Shown: one piece after another, positions 1 to 8,496 of the stretch | Position numbering within the stretch: position 1 is the stretch's first letter | How the letters are laid out: every line of letters begins with the position of its first letter | Assembly (NCBI RefSeq): GCF_014235185.1 | Contig: NZ_CP060131.1 | Span: 441,501 to 505,500 of the forward strand | DNA from: Pseudonocardia petroleophila | GTDB taxonomy: Bacteria > Actinomycetota > Actinomycetes > Mycobacteriales > Pseudonocardiaceae | Length of the DNA: 64,000 nt | Reading direction: 5' to 3' | Notes under the pieces: generated by a model | Seen by the model: only the letters and a program-made list of their open reading frames with translations | Told to the model about the DNA's origin: nothing | Database searches by the model: none | Program-made: the position numbers and the translations under genes

Positions 1-873
1 CGCGCCGGTCGTCAGCGGCGCGCCGGGGCCGACGAGGTCGGCGTAGGGGCGCAGGTCGGCGGCGCGCAGGTCCGCGAGCGGCGGGGTGGTGACGCGGCCG
101 GCGTGCGAGTCGCCGTCGGCGCGGCCGTGCCCCGGGAAGTGCTTGACGACCGGCGCGATCCCGGCCTCCTGCAGCCCCTGCGCGAACGCCAGCGCGTAGC
201 GGGTGACGTCGTCGGGGTCGGTGCCGAACGAGCGGTCGCCGATGACCTCGCCCGCGCTCTGCCCCCCGAGGTCGACGACCGGGGCGATGTCCATCGTGAC
301 GCCGCGGGCCGCGAGCAGCCGCCCGCGCTCCTCCGCCAGCGCGCGCACCTCGTCCGGGGTCAGCGCGCTCATCTCGCGGGCGCTGGGCAGGTCGCCGTCG
401 AGCTCGTCGATGCGCTGGACCCGGCCGCCCTCGTCGTCGACGGCCACGGTGACCGGGATCCGGGCCCCGGCCTGCAGCGCGCGCAGCGCCTGGTCCTGCA
501 GCAGCGCGGTCGCGTTGCCGGGCAGGAAGACCCCGCCGACCTGGCTGCCGCGCACGGTCTCCGCCGCCGCCTCCGGGTCGTCGACGTCCACCCCGACCAT
601 CAGCCGCTGCGCGAGCTGGGCGCGCGGGGACATCCCGCCGAGGACGGCCGCGCAGTCCGGGAGCCGGTCGTCGGCGGGGGCGGGCAGCGCGGCCGGGGCC
701 GCCAGCACCTGGACGGGGACGGGCGCGACCGGGGTCAGGAACGCCGCCGTGCTCGCCAGCACGCCCGCGGCGAGGCCGACGAGCCACGGTCCGGCCGGGC
801 GTCGCCGGACGGGCCGGGCGCGGGCGCGCAGGCGGACGGACGCGTGCTGGGCGGGTGCGGGCGTTCGGGTCAT
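1..873 (-). CDS. Glycoside hydrolase family 3 (beta-N-acetylhexosaminidase, NagZ-like), C-terminus cut off by window edge
   Basis: The first 291 codons of a GH3 enzyme that runs off the left edge. A basic N-terminus and a hydrophobic stretch (about residues 22-42), followed by a Pro/Ala-rich linker, suggest a signal peptide or membrane anchor, so it should act outside the membrane. The GH3 barrel follows, with VDDEGGRVQR and the family motif KHFPGHGRADGDSH, which contains the His/Asp acid-base pair of NagZ-type enzymes. Such enzymes remove N-acetylglucosamine from muropeptides; the exported form in actinobacteria may act on cell-wall material. The ATG at 873 is the first plausible start. The substrate is inferred from the family only. 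Confidence 0.85.
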   Translation of the reverse strand, partial: MTRTPAPAQHASVRLRARARPVRRRPAGPWLVGLAAGVLASTAAFLTPVAPVPVQVLAAPAALPAPADDRLPDCAAVLGGMSPRAQLAQRLMVGVDVDDPEAAAETVRGSQVGGVFLPGNATALLQDQALRALQAGARIPVTVAVDDEGGRVQRIDELDGDLPSAREMSALTPDEVRALAEERGRLLAARGVTMDIAPVVDLGGQSAGEVIGDRSFGTDPDDVTRYALAFAQGLQEAGIAPVVKHFPGHGRADGDSHAGRVTTPPLADLRAADLRPYADLVGPGAPLTTGA

Positions 874-1000
874 CGCCGTTCATCATCCACCCCGCGTCCG
901 GGTGAGCGGACCGACCGTCCGTGGCGCGTCCGGGTGTCGACGGCAAGATCCAACGAACGGCGCTTGTGCGACGCCGGTCACATCACGTCTAGTGGGACAC

Positions 1001-2947
1001 GTGAAGCCGTTCGTGATCAACAGCCACGGCAAGCTCGTCTTCCCTGCAACCGTCCTCGGAGAGCTCGACTTCTCGGTGCTCGACACCCTCGACCAGTTCA
1101 CGGCCGTGATCGGCCGCGACTTCGAGGCCAAGGCCCCCACCGGCACCGACCTGCTGGAACGGGTCGAAGCAGGCGCCTACGACAGCCGCTTCCCGCTCCT
1201 GCGCGACCTCGCCCAGAACCTGTTCTGGGTCAACCGCTACTCGATGACGATGTTCGACAAGAGACCGACGCGCTTCCGCGACCTCCCCCGGGGCCGCGAC
1301 GACGTCTTCCTGCCCGTCCTCACCCCGTGGGAGGACGGCGAGCGCAAGGTCGCCGCCGTCGAGAACGCCTACCGGTCCCTGCCCGCCACCTACGACGCCG
1401 AGGCCGAGGAACGTGCCTTCGCTCTGCTGTTCGACGTGTTCCGGCACAAGCGCCACCACGCCACCGAGCTGCCGGCCATCAAGCCGACGGTGGCCGAGCT
1501 GCTCGCCCGCCCCGAGGCCCTGACCTGGGTGCTGCCCGCGCACGACCCCGACTTCCCGACGTTCTCGCTCACCGACGTACTCGACGCCGACGAGTCGGTG
1601 CCCGAGCTGGAGGCGCTCTCGCGCTGGGCGATGGTGCTGCACAACCAGTACCCGTGGGAGCGGGCCGAGACCACCCTGCGCCGCGTCGACGAGATCGGTG
1701 ACGACGACGTCGTCATCGCCCTGCACCCGCGCAACCGCGACGTCACGGCGTTCATCGACCGCGTCCGCTCCGGGGCGGTCCCGACGGCCGCGCCGCCGGC
1801 CGCGCTGCCCCCGGTCGCCCCGGTCACCCCCTACCCGCCGACGCGGGTGCGCGAGGCCTTCGCGGTCAAGCCGGTGCTGGAGGCCCTGTCGGTGGTGCGC
1901 GGCGAGCTCGTGTGCAGCAACGACGACGTCATCCGCAACGCCAGCTTCTCGTGGTCGCCGATGAGCGCGGCGGAGATCAGCAAGAAGACCGGGATCGACG
2001 AGCGGCGCTACTCCGAGCGCCCGCTGGAGCAGCTGGCCCTGGACGCTGCCCTCGCCGCGCTCGAGCACTCGGGCCGCTCCCCCGCCGAGATCGGGGCGGT
2101 CCTGGTCGCCACCTGCACCAGCGAGCGGCTCATCCCGTCGGTGGCGTGCTGGCTGTCGGGGCAGCTCGGCATCCTGCAGACCCACGCGTCGGCCGACATC
2201 GTCGCGGCGTGCGCGGGCCTGCCCTACGGGCTCTCGGAGGCCGTGCGGCTGCTGCAGGAGGTGCAGCGGCCGGTGCTGCTGGTCTGCGTCGAGAAGTTCT
2301 CCGACAAGATCGGCGCGGTCCGCACCTCGCGCATGATCTTCGGCGACGGCGCGGCGGCGATCGTGGTGGCCCCGGGCGAGACCAGCGACATCGAGCTGCT
2401 GCAGACCTACGCCAGCGGGCCGGTCAGCGAGGTCAACTCGATCATCTGGCCGAACCCGGAGTTCGACAACGACATCACCGTGTACGGACCCGAGGTGAAG
2501 TCGCTGGTGCAGCGCTACCTCGACCAGATGCTCGGCGAGCTGGCCGCCGAGCCCGACCCCGACCGGCCCGACCGGCCGATGATCGACTCGATCGACCTGA
2601 TCGTGCCGCACCAGGCCAACAAGACCATGATCCTCGGTCTCGCCGACAAGGCCGGCCTGCGCCACGACCAGCTCTACTTCGACATCGAGACGATGGGCAA
2701 CGTCTCCGCGGCGTCGATCCCGATCGCCATCGCCGACGCCGTGCGCGACGGGGCCATCACCGAGCCCGTCCGGGTGTTCGCGCCCGGGTTCGGGGCGGGC
2801 GCCGTCGGCGGCTACGCCGTGCTGCGCGTCGACCCGTCGATCGTCGCCCCGGAGCGGGCCACCACCCCGGCGACCACGGCGGACACCCCGCGCACGACCG
2901 ACCGACCCACCACCACAGACGACGTCCGCGAGGCGTTCGGGGAATGA
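1001..2947 (+). CDS. Two-domain 3-oxoacyl-ACP synthase III (KAS III) family protein
   Basis: A 648-residue protein. The C-terminal half (about 300-630) is a thiolase-fold KAS III/FabH domain with all three catalytic residues: Cys404 in VAACAGLPYG, His537 in VPHQAN and Asn567 in GNVSAAS. The N-terminal ~290 residues (start MKPFVINSHGKL) match no family I recognise, and a Pro/Ala-rich linker joins the two. Ordinary FabH is about 330 residues, so this is roughly double length. A Thr-rich tail ends the protein. GTG 1001 was chosen; GTG 992 is also in frame. The reductase gene follows 10 bases later in the same direction, so the pair could condense acyl or acetyl units and reduce the 3-oxo product. 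The true substrate is unknown. Confidence 0.8.
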   Translation: MKPFVINSHGKLVFPATVLGELDFSVLDTLDQFTAVIGRDFEAKAPTGTDLLERVEAGAYDSRFPLLRDLAQNLFWVNRYSMTMFDKRPTRFRDLPRGRDDVFLPVLTPWEDGERKVAAVENAYRSLPATYDAEAEERAFALLFDVFRHKRHHATELPAIKPTVAELLARPEALTWVLPAHDPDFPTFSLTDVLDADESVPELEALSRWAMVLHNQYPWERAETTLRRVDEIGDDDVVIALHPRNRDVTAFIDRVRSGAVPTAAPPAALPPVAPVTPYPPTRVREAFAVKPVLEALSVVRGELVCSNDDVIRNASFSWSPMSAAEISKKTGIDERRYSERPLEQLALDAALAALEHSGRSPAEIGAVLVATCTSERLIPSVACWLSGQLGILQTHASADIVAACAGLPYGLSEAVRLLQEVQRPVLLVCVEKFSDKIGAVRTSRMIFGDGAAAIVVAPGETSDIELLQTYASGPVSEVNSIIWPNPEFDNDITVYGPEVKSLVQRYLDQMLGELAAEPDPDRPDRPMIDSIDLIVPHQANKTMILGLADKAGLRHDQLYFDIETMGNVSAASIPIAIADAVRDGAITEPVRVFAPGFGAGAVGGYAVLRVDPSIVAPERATTPATTADTPRTTDRPTTTDDVREAFGE

Positions 2948-2957
2948 GGGGAACCAC

Positions 2958-3698
2958 ATGACCGACAGGCGAGTGGCCATCGTGACGGGCGGAGCCCGGG
3001 GCATCGGGGCCGCGATCACGACCGCACTGGCGAAGTCCGGCGTGCACGTCGCGGCCGGGTACTCCTCCAACAGCAAGGCGGCGGAGGAGCTCGCGGAGAA
3101 GCTCGCCGCCGACGGCGGGTCGGTGTCGATCCACCAGGGCAACGTCGGCGTGGTGGAGGACTGCCAGCGCGTCGTCGCCGAGGTGCTGGAGTCCCAGGGC
3201 CGGATCGACTACCTGATCAACAACGCCGGCGTCACCGTCGACAAGACGATGCGCAAGATGTCGGTGGAGGACTGGCACGCGGTGCTGCGCGTCAACCTCT
3301 CCGGCGCGTTCTACATGACCAAGCCGGTGCTCGACCACATGCTCGAGCGGAAGTTCGGCCGGATCGTCAACATCTCGTCGGTGATCGGGCAGATGGGCAA
3401 CATCGGCCAGGTCAACTACGCCGCGTCCAAGGCGGGCCTGTTCGGCCTCACGCAGAGCCTCGCGCGCGAGACCGCCAACAAGGGGATCACGGTCAACAGC
3501 GTGGCCCCCGGCTACATCGAGACGGAGATGGTCGCCGCGATCCCGCAGGAGGCCTACGACAAGATCGTCGCCCGGGTGCCGGTCGGGCGGCTGGGCCAGG
3601 CCTCGGAGATCGCGCGCGCGGTGCAGTTCCTCGTCGACGACGACGCGGGCTACATCACCGGCAGCGTCATCTCGGTCAACGGCGGGATGGACATGTAG
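2958..3698 (+). CDS. Acetoacetyl-CoA / 3-oxoacyl-ACP reductase (PhaB/FabG-type SDR)
   Basis: A 246-residue classical short-chain dehydrogenase, normal for PhaB/FabG. It shows the NAD(P) motif TGGARGIG, the NNAG motif, and the Ser-Tyr-Lys set in NISSVIGQMGNIGQVNYAASK. It ends in SVNGGMDM, as PhaB and FabG proteins do. An RBS (GAGGGGA) lies just before the ATG. It follows the KAS III gene closely and probably shares its mRNA, which suggests NADPH reduction of the 3-ketoacyl product made by that enzyme. FabG and PhaB cannot be told apart from sequence alone. Confidence 0.88.
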   Translation: MTDRRVAIVTGGARGIGAAITTALAKSGVHVAAGYSSNSKAAEELAEKLAADGGSVSIHQGNVGVVEDCQRVVAEVLESQGRIDYLINNAGVTVDKTMRKMSVEDWHAVLRVNLSGAFYMTKPVLDHMLERKFGRIVNISSVIGQMGNIGQVNYAASKAGLFGLTQSLARETANKGITVNSVAPGYIETEMVAAIPQEAYDKIVARVPVGRLGQASEIARAVQFLVDDDAGYITGSVISVNGGMDM

Positions 3699-3704
3699 GC
3701 CCGC

Positions 3705-4694
3705 TCAGGTGAGGGACGGCACCCGTTCGGACCCGGCCACCGGGCCGGGCGGGGTGCCGTCGCCGAACGGGCGGCCGCCGAGGTCGGCGCGGCCGTGCGG
3801 GGTCAGGAACCCGCTGACGTCGGGCCCCAGCGGCACGACGCCGCTCGGGTTGATCGTGTGGTGCACGCCGTAGTAGTGCTGCTTGATCTGCTCGAAGTCG
3901 GTGGTGTCGCCGAAGCCCGGGGTCTGGAACAGGTCCCTGGTGTAGGCCCACAGCACCGGCATCTCGGTGAGCTTCTGGCGGTTGCACTTGAAGTGGCCGT
4001 GGTAGGCCGCGTCGAAGCGCACGAGCGTGACCCACAGCCGCACGTCGGCCTCGGTGATCGAGTCGCCCACCAGGTAGCGGCGGTCGGCCAGGCGCTCGGA
4101 CAGGGAGTCGAGCCGGTCGAACAGCTCGCCGTAGGCCTCCGCGTAGGCGTCCTGGGTGCTCGCGAACCCGCACCGGTACACGCCGTTGTTCACCGAGTCG
4201 TAGAACGAGGCGATGACCTCGTCGATCTCGGCGCGGTGCTCCTCCGGGTAGAGGTCGGGGGCCCCGTCGCGGTGGTGCGCGGTCCACTGGGTCGAGAAGT
4301 CCAGCGTGAGGTCCTGGAAGCCGTTGGTGGCCACCTTCCCGCTCGCGACGTCCACCAGTGCGGGCACCGTGATCCCGGCGTCGAAGTCGGGATCGGCGGC
4401 GCGGTAGGCCTCACCGAGGTACTCGATGCCGAGCACCGGGTCGCGGTCGCCGGGATCGAGGTGGAACCGCCAGCTGCGCTCGTCGTGCAGCGGGCCGGCG
4501 ATGCCGAGCGAGATCGCGGACTCCAGGCCGAGGAGCCGCCGGACGATCACCGACCGGTGCGCCCACGGGCACGCCCTGGCCGCGACGAGCCGGTAGCGGC
4601 CGGCCTCCACCGGCCACCGCGACGAGCCGTCGGCGAGGATCCGCTCGTCCATGCCGACGGGCTCGCGTTCGAAGGATCCGGCTGTGCTCGACAT
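3705..4694 (-). CDS. Xi-class glutathione S-transferase family (S-thiolyl-hydroquinone reductase)
   Basis: A 329-residue protein of the ECM4/YqjG family. The catalytic Cys lies in ARACPWAHR in the thioredoxin-like N-terminal domain, and an all-helical C-terminal domain follows (LVGDSITEADVRLW). Family members use this Cys to reduce thiol-quinone adducts. Actinobacteria use mycothiol rather than glutathione, so the substrate is probably an S-mycothiolyl hydroquinone (inference). A TACGCT box lies six bases before ATG 4694, which favours it over the in-frame GTG at 4700. The gene converges on the reductase gene with a six-base gap. Quinone detoxification would suit the nearby aromatic-catabolism genes. 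Confidence 0.85.
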   Translation of the reverse strand: MSSTAGSFEREPVGMDERILADGSSRWPVEAGRYRLVAARACPWAHRSVIVRRLLGLESAISLGIAGPLHDERSWRFHLDPGDRDPVLGIEYLGEAYRAADPDFDAGITVPALVDVASGKVATNGFQDLTLDFSTQWTAHHRDGAPDLYPEEHRAEIDEVIASFYDSVNNGVYRCGFASTQDAYAEAYGELFDRLDSLSERLADRRYLVGDSITEADVRLWVTLVRFDAAYHGHFKCNRQKLTEMPVLWAYTRDLFQTPGFGDTTDFEQIKQHYYGVHHTINPSGVVPLGPDVSGFLTPHGRADLGGRPFGDGTPPGPVAGSERVPSLT

Positions 4695-4770
4695 GATCAC
4701 AGCGTAGGACCGCGGGCGCCCACGCGCTCGGGACGAGGCGCGGGCGGCCCGGGTCGGGTGCCGGGACGGG

Positions 4771-5043
4771 TCAGCGGCCGCCGGTCGTCGGGTCGATGGT
4801 CCGGCGGACCTCGCTCACCGAGTTGGCCGGGAACCCGCCCTGGTCGGCGTGCGCGCGGATCTTGTCGGCGTCCGGGGCCACGTAGACGCAGTAGATCTTG
4901 TCGTCGGTGACGTAGCTGTGGTCCCACTGGACGTCGGGCATGCCGTCGAGCACCTGGTTGCTCGTGCGGCTGATCTCGTTGATCTGGTCGTCGGTCAGGC
5001 TGCCCGCTCCGGGCAGTTCGCGTTCGATCACGTACTTGGGCAT
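4771..5043 (-). CDS. DUF4242-type small protein
   Basis: A 90-residue soluble protein starting MPKYVIERELPGAG, the usual opening of the DUF4242 family of small ferredoxin-like-fold proteins common in actinobacteria. Related proteins have been linked to metal (nickel) binding, but no function is established for this one. A TAGCGT box lies seven bases before ATG 5043, consistent with a leaderless transcript. It stands alone between the GST gene and a small exported protein. Confidence 0.7.
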   Translation of the reverse strand: MPKYVIERELPGAGSLTDDQINEISRTSNQVLDGMPDVQWDHSYVTDDKIYCVYVAPDADKIRAHADQGGFPANSVSEVRRTIDPTTGGR

Positions 5044-5102
5044 GCCCCCGACGCTAGCCACGGGCCGGGCCGCCGCGACCCCTCCGAACGGACGGGCGTC
5101 GG

Positions 5103-5276
5103 TCAGTCGTCGTCGCCGCCGTCGTCCCCGTCGCCGTCCCCGCCGTCGTCGTCGCCGTCCTGCTGGTTCGACACGCCGGGGTTGTCGTCGTCGCCGGTCG
5201 CGGTCGGCCCGCAGGCGCCGGCGGAGGTGAGCACGAGCGCGGCGCCCGCGACGACCGCCGCGATGGTCCGCTTCAT
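5103..5276 (-). CDS. Small acidic exported protein, putative lipoprotein
   Basis: A 57-residue peptide: MKRT, a hydrophobic stretch ending LTSAGAC, then a tail made almost wholly of Asp, Gly and Asn (NQQDGDDDGG...). The Cys after Ala-Gly-Ala resembles a lipobox, though it lacks the usual Leu at -3. It would be a surface lipoprotein with a short, very acidic chain, possibly binding cations. An upstream in-frame ATG at 5291 would add five residues. The stretch around its Cys resembles the C-terminus of the GtrA protein encoded just upstream, which suggests a local duplication. Confidence 0.5.
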   Translation of the reverse strand: MKRTIAAVVAGAALVLTSAGACGPTATGDDDNPGVSNQQDGDDDGGDGDGDDGGDDD

Positions 5277-5317
5277 GGTGGTGTGTCCCATGTGCGGAGC
5301 CTGCCACGACCGGCCGG

Positions 5318-5926
5318 TCAGTACCCGCTCTGGCTCGTGCCCCAGCTGCTGGGGTCGCACGCCCCCGCGGAGCTGAGCAGCAGCGCCGTGCCGGCCAGGA
5401 AGGCGGCCCCGACGCGGACGACCGTGCGCCGGTGCCCGTGCCAGTACGCGCGCACCCGCCCGACCGGCCCCGGGCCGTCGGCCGGGTCGGCGTCGAAGAC
5501 CCAGAACCGCAGGATCAGGAACCGGGCCGCGCCACCGACGACGCTCGCCGCGGCGACGGTGACCGACTCCAGCAGCGGCGTCGGGGAGTCGACGACCGCG
5601 TGCAGGGCGAGCAGCACCGCGGAGCTGTAGACGGCGTAGAAGACGACCATCCCGACGGTCTGCACGTGCACGCGCCAGGTGTGGCCCTGCGCGCCGGAGA
5701 AGGTGAAGCGCCGGTTGACCTCGGTGCTCACCAGCGTGCTGAGGACCAGCGCGACGAGGTTGGCCGCGAGCAGGTCCCACCAGGTGCGCAGGAACAGGAA
5801 CAGCAGCGCGTTGACGAGCGTGCCGACGCCGCCAGCGACGACGTAGCGCGACAGTTGCACGGCGAACGGGTGCCGCTCGCGCAGGGAGGGGCGCGCCACC
5901 GGCTCGCGGTCCAGCACCGCCGTCAT
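5318..5926 (-). CDS. GtrA-family membrane protein
   Basis: A 202-residue protein with four predicted membrane segments between about residues 25 and 150, including RYVVAGGVGTLVNALLF and VNRRFTFSG, both typical of GtrA. The family is thought to move polyprenyl-linked sugars across the membrane or to assist cell-wall glycosylation. Unusually, it carries a further hydrophobic segment and a lipobox-like end (LLLSSAGACDPSSWG) that GtrA proteins normally lack and that resembles the signal region of the small downstream protein. ATG 5926 is chosen because MTAVLDRE precedes the first membrane segment directly. Confidence 0.8.
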   Translation of the reverse strand: MTAVLDREPVARPSLRERHPFAVQLSRYVVAGGVGTLVNALLFLFLRTWWDLLAANLVALVLSTLVSTEVNRRFTFSGAQGHTWRVHVQTVGMVVFYAVYSSAVLLALHAVVDSPTPLLESVTVAAASVVGGAARFLILRFWVFDADPADGPGPVGRVRAYWHGHRRTVVRVGAAFLAGTALLLSSAGACDPSSWGTSQSGY

Positions 5927-6064
5927 CGCACACCCCCTCACGTCGCTGTCCAGCTGATCACATCCACCGAGGTGGACGCTGTCGCTCACCTGTGTGAACG
6001 CTGTGATCGTCCGGAGATTTCCCGGTGTCGCCGGGATCTACGCGTGAGGGCCCTCACCGGTTCG

Positions 6065-6577
6065 CTACAGCACGAGGAACACCGTCTCGCGCTCCCCGCC
6101 GAGGCGGATGTCGAAGCGCAGCTCCCCCGGCCCCGCGGCCGCGGCGACGAGCGTGGCCGCGCGCTCCGCGGGCAGTCCGGCGAGCAGCGGGTCGGCGGCG
6201 TTGGCCGCGGCCTCGTCGGGGAAGTAGATGCGGGTGACGACGCGGTCGAGCAGGCCGCGGGCGAACACCGACACGTCGACGTGCGGGGCCTGGCCGTCGC
6301 CGAGCGCCCCCGGCTTGACGGTGACGATCTCGTAGCTCCCGTCCGGGCGGGTGGCGGCGCGGCCGAACCCGAACGTCGGGTCGTCGAAGCGGCCGTCGGC
6401 GTCGGCCTGCCAGGTCTCGACCAGGCCGTCGGGCACCGGCTCGCCCGCGCCGTCGTGGACGGTGCCGGTGATCCGGATCGCGCCCGGCGATCCCTCGGGC
6501 ACCACCAGGTACCCGGTCGGCCAGGTCAGGCCGATGGACAGGAAGGGTCCGACGGTCTGGGACGGGGTCTCGGTCAC
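6065..6577 (-). CDS. pcaG: Protocatechuate 3,4-dioxygenase, alpha subunit
   Basis: A 170-residue intradiol dioxygenase-fold protein beginning TETPSQTVGPFL, typical of PcaG. The fold is kept (GLVETWQADADGRF, TVKPGA, RIYFPDE), but the Tyr/His iron ligands of the beta subunit are absent, as expected for the alpha subunit. With PcaH it forms the (alpha-beta-Fe) oligomer that opens protocatechuate to 3-carboxy-cis,cis-muconate in the beta-ketoadipate pathway. Its GTG start overlaps the pcaH stop by four bases, so the two are translationally coupled. Confidence 0.93.
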   Translation of the reverse strand: MTETPSQTVGPFLSIGLTWPTGYLVVPEGSPGAIRITGTVHDGAGEPVPDGLVETWQADADGRFDDPTFGFGRAATRPDGSYEIVTVKPGALGDGQAPHVDVSVFARGLLDRVVTRIYFPDEAAANAADPLLAGLPAERAATLVAAAAGPGELRFDIRLGGERETVFLVL

Positions 6578-7287
6578 GCGTGACCCTCCTCGTCGTGCGG
6601 TGCCTCGAACGGGGTCTGGTCGCCGCCGCGCAGCACGATGTCGAAGCGGTAGGCGAGCGCCCAGTCGGGGCGGGTGGCGTCGAGGTCGAACGTCGAGACC
6701 ATGCGCAGCCGGGCCTTCTCGTCGGGCACCGAGTTGAAGATCGGGTCCTGGGCGAACAGCGGGTCGTCGGGGAAGTACATCTGCGTCACCAGGCGCTGGG
6801 TGAACGCGCGCCCGAACAGCGACAGGTGGATGTGCGCGGGCCGCCAGGCGTTGTGGTGGTTGCCCCACGGGTAGGCGCCGGGCTTGATCGTCGTGAAGCG
6901 GTAGGACCCGTCGGAACCGGTGATCACCCGGCCGCCGCCGGTGAAGTTCGGGTCGAGCGGGGCGGGCCAGTCGTCGCGGGCGTGGGCGTAGCGGCCCGCG
7001 GCGTTGGCCTGCCAGATCTCGACCAGGCTGTCCGGCACCGCGCGGCCGTCGGAGTCGAGCACCCGCCCGAACACGACGATCCGCTGGCCGATCGGCTCGC
7101 CGGCGTGCTGGGTGGTGAGGTCGGCGTCCGACGGGCCGACGGGGCCGGTCAGCGCCGGTCCGGTCACCTCGGTGAGCCGCTGCGGCAGCACGACGGGCGC
7201 CTGCGACGGGGCGCGCAGCCCGGTGCTGCGGTAGCCGGGCGACAGCAGCGGCGGGTGCGTGCCGTCGGCGGCGGGTCGGTAGGTCAT
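6574..7287 (-). CDS. pcaH: Protocatechuate 3,4-dioxygenase, beta subunit
   Basis: A 237-residue catalytic subunit. All four Fe(III) ligands are visible: Tyr100 (AAGRYAHA), Tyr139 (KPGAYPWGN) and His152/His154 (RPAHIHLSLFG). The cytoplasmic enzyme cleaves the protocatechuate ring between its two hydroxyls. The gene sits between pobA and pcaG; its ATG shares one base with the pobA stop and its stop overlaps the pcaG start. One transcript therefore probably carries 4-hydroxybenzoate through two consecutive steps. Confidence 0.95.
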   Translation of the reverse strand: MTYRPAADGTHPPLLSPGYRSTGLRAPSQAPVVLPQRLTEVTGPALTGPVGPSDADLTTQHAGEPIGQRIVVFGRVLDSDGRAVPDSLVEIWQANAAGRYAHARDDWPAPLDPNFTGGGRVITGSDGSYRFTTIKPGAYPWGNHHNAWRPAHIHLSLFGRAFTQRLVTQMYFPDDPLFAQDPIFNSVPDEKARLRMVSTFDLDATRPDWALAYRFDIVLRGGDQTPFEAPHDEEGHA

Positions 7288-8429
7288 CAGACGCTCCCGT
7301 GGGGCAGGCCGACGTAGTTCTCGGCGAGGGTGGTGGCCGCCGCTCGGGAGCCGACGGTCTGGCGCAGCTGGGACAGCTGCAGCCTGCGGTCGAACGCGTC
7401 CGCGTCCGGGTTCGTGTGCAGCATGGAGGTCATCCACCAGGAGAAGTGCTCGGCGCGCCAGACGCGGCGCAGGCAGACGTCGGAGTAGGCGTCGACGCCC
7501 GACTCGTCGCCGCCGGTGAACAGCAGGTCCAGCGCGTCGGCGAGGACGCGGACGTCGGCGATCGCGAGGTTCATGCCCTTCGCACCCGTCGGCGGGACGA
7601 TGTGCGCGGCGTCGCCTGCGAGGAACAGCTTCCCGTGCCGCATCGGCTCGGTGACGAAGCTGCGCATGCCGGTGACGCTCTTCTCCAGCAGCGGGCCCTC
7701 GTTGATCTCGGTGCCGAGCCGCTCGTGCAGCTCGTCCCAGACCCGGGCCTCGGACCAGTCGTCGGCGTTCGTGTCCGGCGGCACCTGCAGGTACAGCCGC
7801 GTGACCTCCGGGCTGCGCATGGAGTACAGCGCGAACCCGTTCGCGTGGTTGGCGTAGACCAGCTCGTGGTGCGTCGGCGCGGCCTTCGCGAGGATCCCGA
7901 GCCAGGCGAACGGGTACTGCCGGTCGTAGGGGGTGTGCGGGACCGCGGCCCGGCTGACGCCGTGGAACCCGTCGGCGCCGACGACCACGTCGCAGCGCAG
8001 CTCGCCGCCGTCGAAGGAGATGACGGGGTCGTCGGTGACGCCGTCGAGGCGGACGCCGGACACGTCGAACCGGACGTCGCCGCCGTCGGCCAGGCGCCGG
8101 GCGATGAGGTCCTTGACGACCTCCTGCTGCCCGTAGACGACGATCCCCCGGCCGGTGAGGTCGGCGAGGTCGATGCGGTGCTGCTCGCCGTCGAAGCGCA
8201 GGGAGATGCCCTCGTGCGGCATCCCCTCGCGGTCCATCCGCTCGCCGACGCCGACCTCGCGCAGCAGCTCGACGGTCGGGTGCTCCAGCACGCCCGCCCG
8301 CACCCGCTTCTCGACGTACTCGCGGCTGCGCGCCTCCAGCACGACCGACTCGACGCCCCGGCGCGCCAGCAGGTGCGACAGGAGCAGCCCCGCCGGTCCG
8401 GCGCCCACGATGCCCACCTGTGTCCGCAT
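7287..8429 (-). CDS. pobA: 4-hydroxybenzoate 3-monooxygenase
   Basis: A 380-residue FAD monooxygenase, slightly shorter than the usual ~390. It has the FAD motif GIVGAGPAGLLLSHLLARRG, the substrate/NAD(P)H region VVGADGFHGVSR, and the second FAD motif LAGDAAHIVPPTGAKGMNLA. It converts 4-hydroxybenzoate to protocatechuate, the substrate of PcaHG encoded directly downstream. It is transcribed divergently from the IclR-type regulator. The shared 67-bp gap holds an inverted repeat that is a likely operator. Confidence 0.93.
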   Translation of the reverse strand: MRTQVGIVGAGPAGLLLSHLLARRGVESVVLEARSREYVEKRVRAGVLEHPTVELLREVGVGERMDREGMPHEGISLRFDGEQHRIDLADLTGRGIVVYGQQEVVKDLIARRLADGGDVRFDVSGVRLDGVTDDPVISFDGGELRCDVVVGADGFHGVSRAAVPHTPYDRQYPFAWLGILAKAAPTHHELVYANHANGFALYSMRSPEVTRLYLQVPPDTNADDWSEARVWDELHERLGTEINEGPLLEKSVTGMRSFVTEPMRHGKLFLAGDAAHIVPPTGAKGMNLAIADVRVLADALDLLFTGGDESGVDAYSDVCLRRVWRAEHFSWWMTSMLHTNPDADAFDRRLQLSQLRQTVGSRAAATTLAENYVGLPHGSV

Positions 8430-8471
8430 GCCGTCACCGTGACGCAGAACGCCTCCCCCGCTCGACGGGCC

Positions 8472-8486
8472 TTCCACTGAGCGGAA
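8472..8486. promoter_or_regulatory. Candidate IclR-family operator between pobA and its regulator
   Basis: A 15-bp near-palindrome, TTCCACTGAGCGGAA, lies in the gap between divergently transcribed pobA and the IclR gene, ten bases before the regulator start. IclR-family regulators of aromatic catabolism bind palindromes of this size. The role is inferred from position and symmetry. Confidence 0.5.
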
Positions 8487-8496
8487 GACTGGCCCG

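Noticed and set aside
203..1000. Extending the KAS III protein upstream as one 914-residue product
   Set aside because: Upstream residues are Ser/Arg/Thr-rich antisense of the GH3 gene, which shows clear catalytic motifs on the other strand.
5940..6060. Additional small gene between gtrA and pcaG
   Set aside because: No start with an RBS and no coding pattern; it contains only short inverted repeats and the gtrA promoter.
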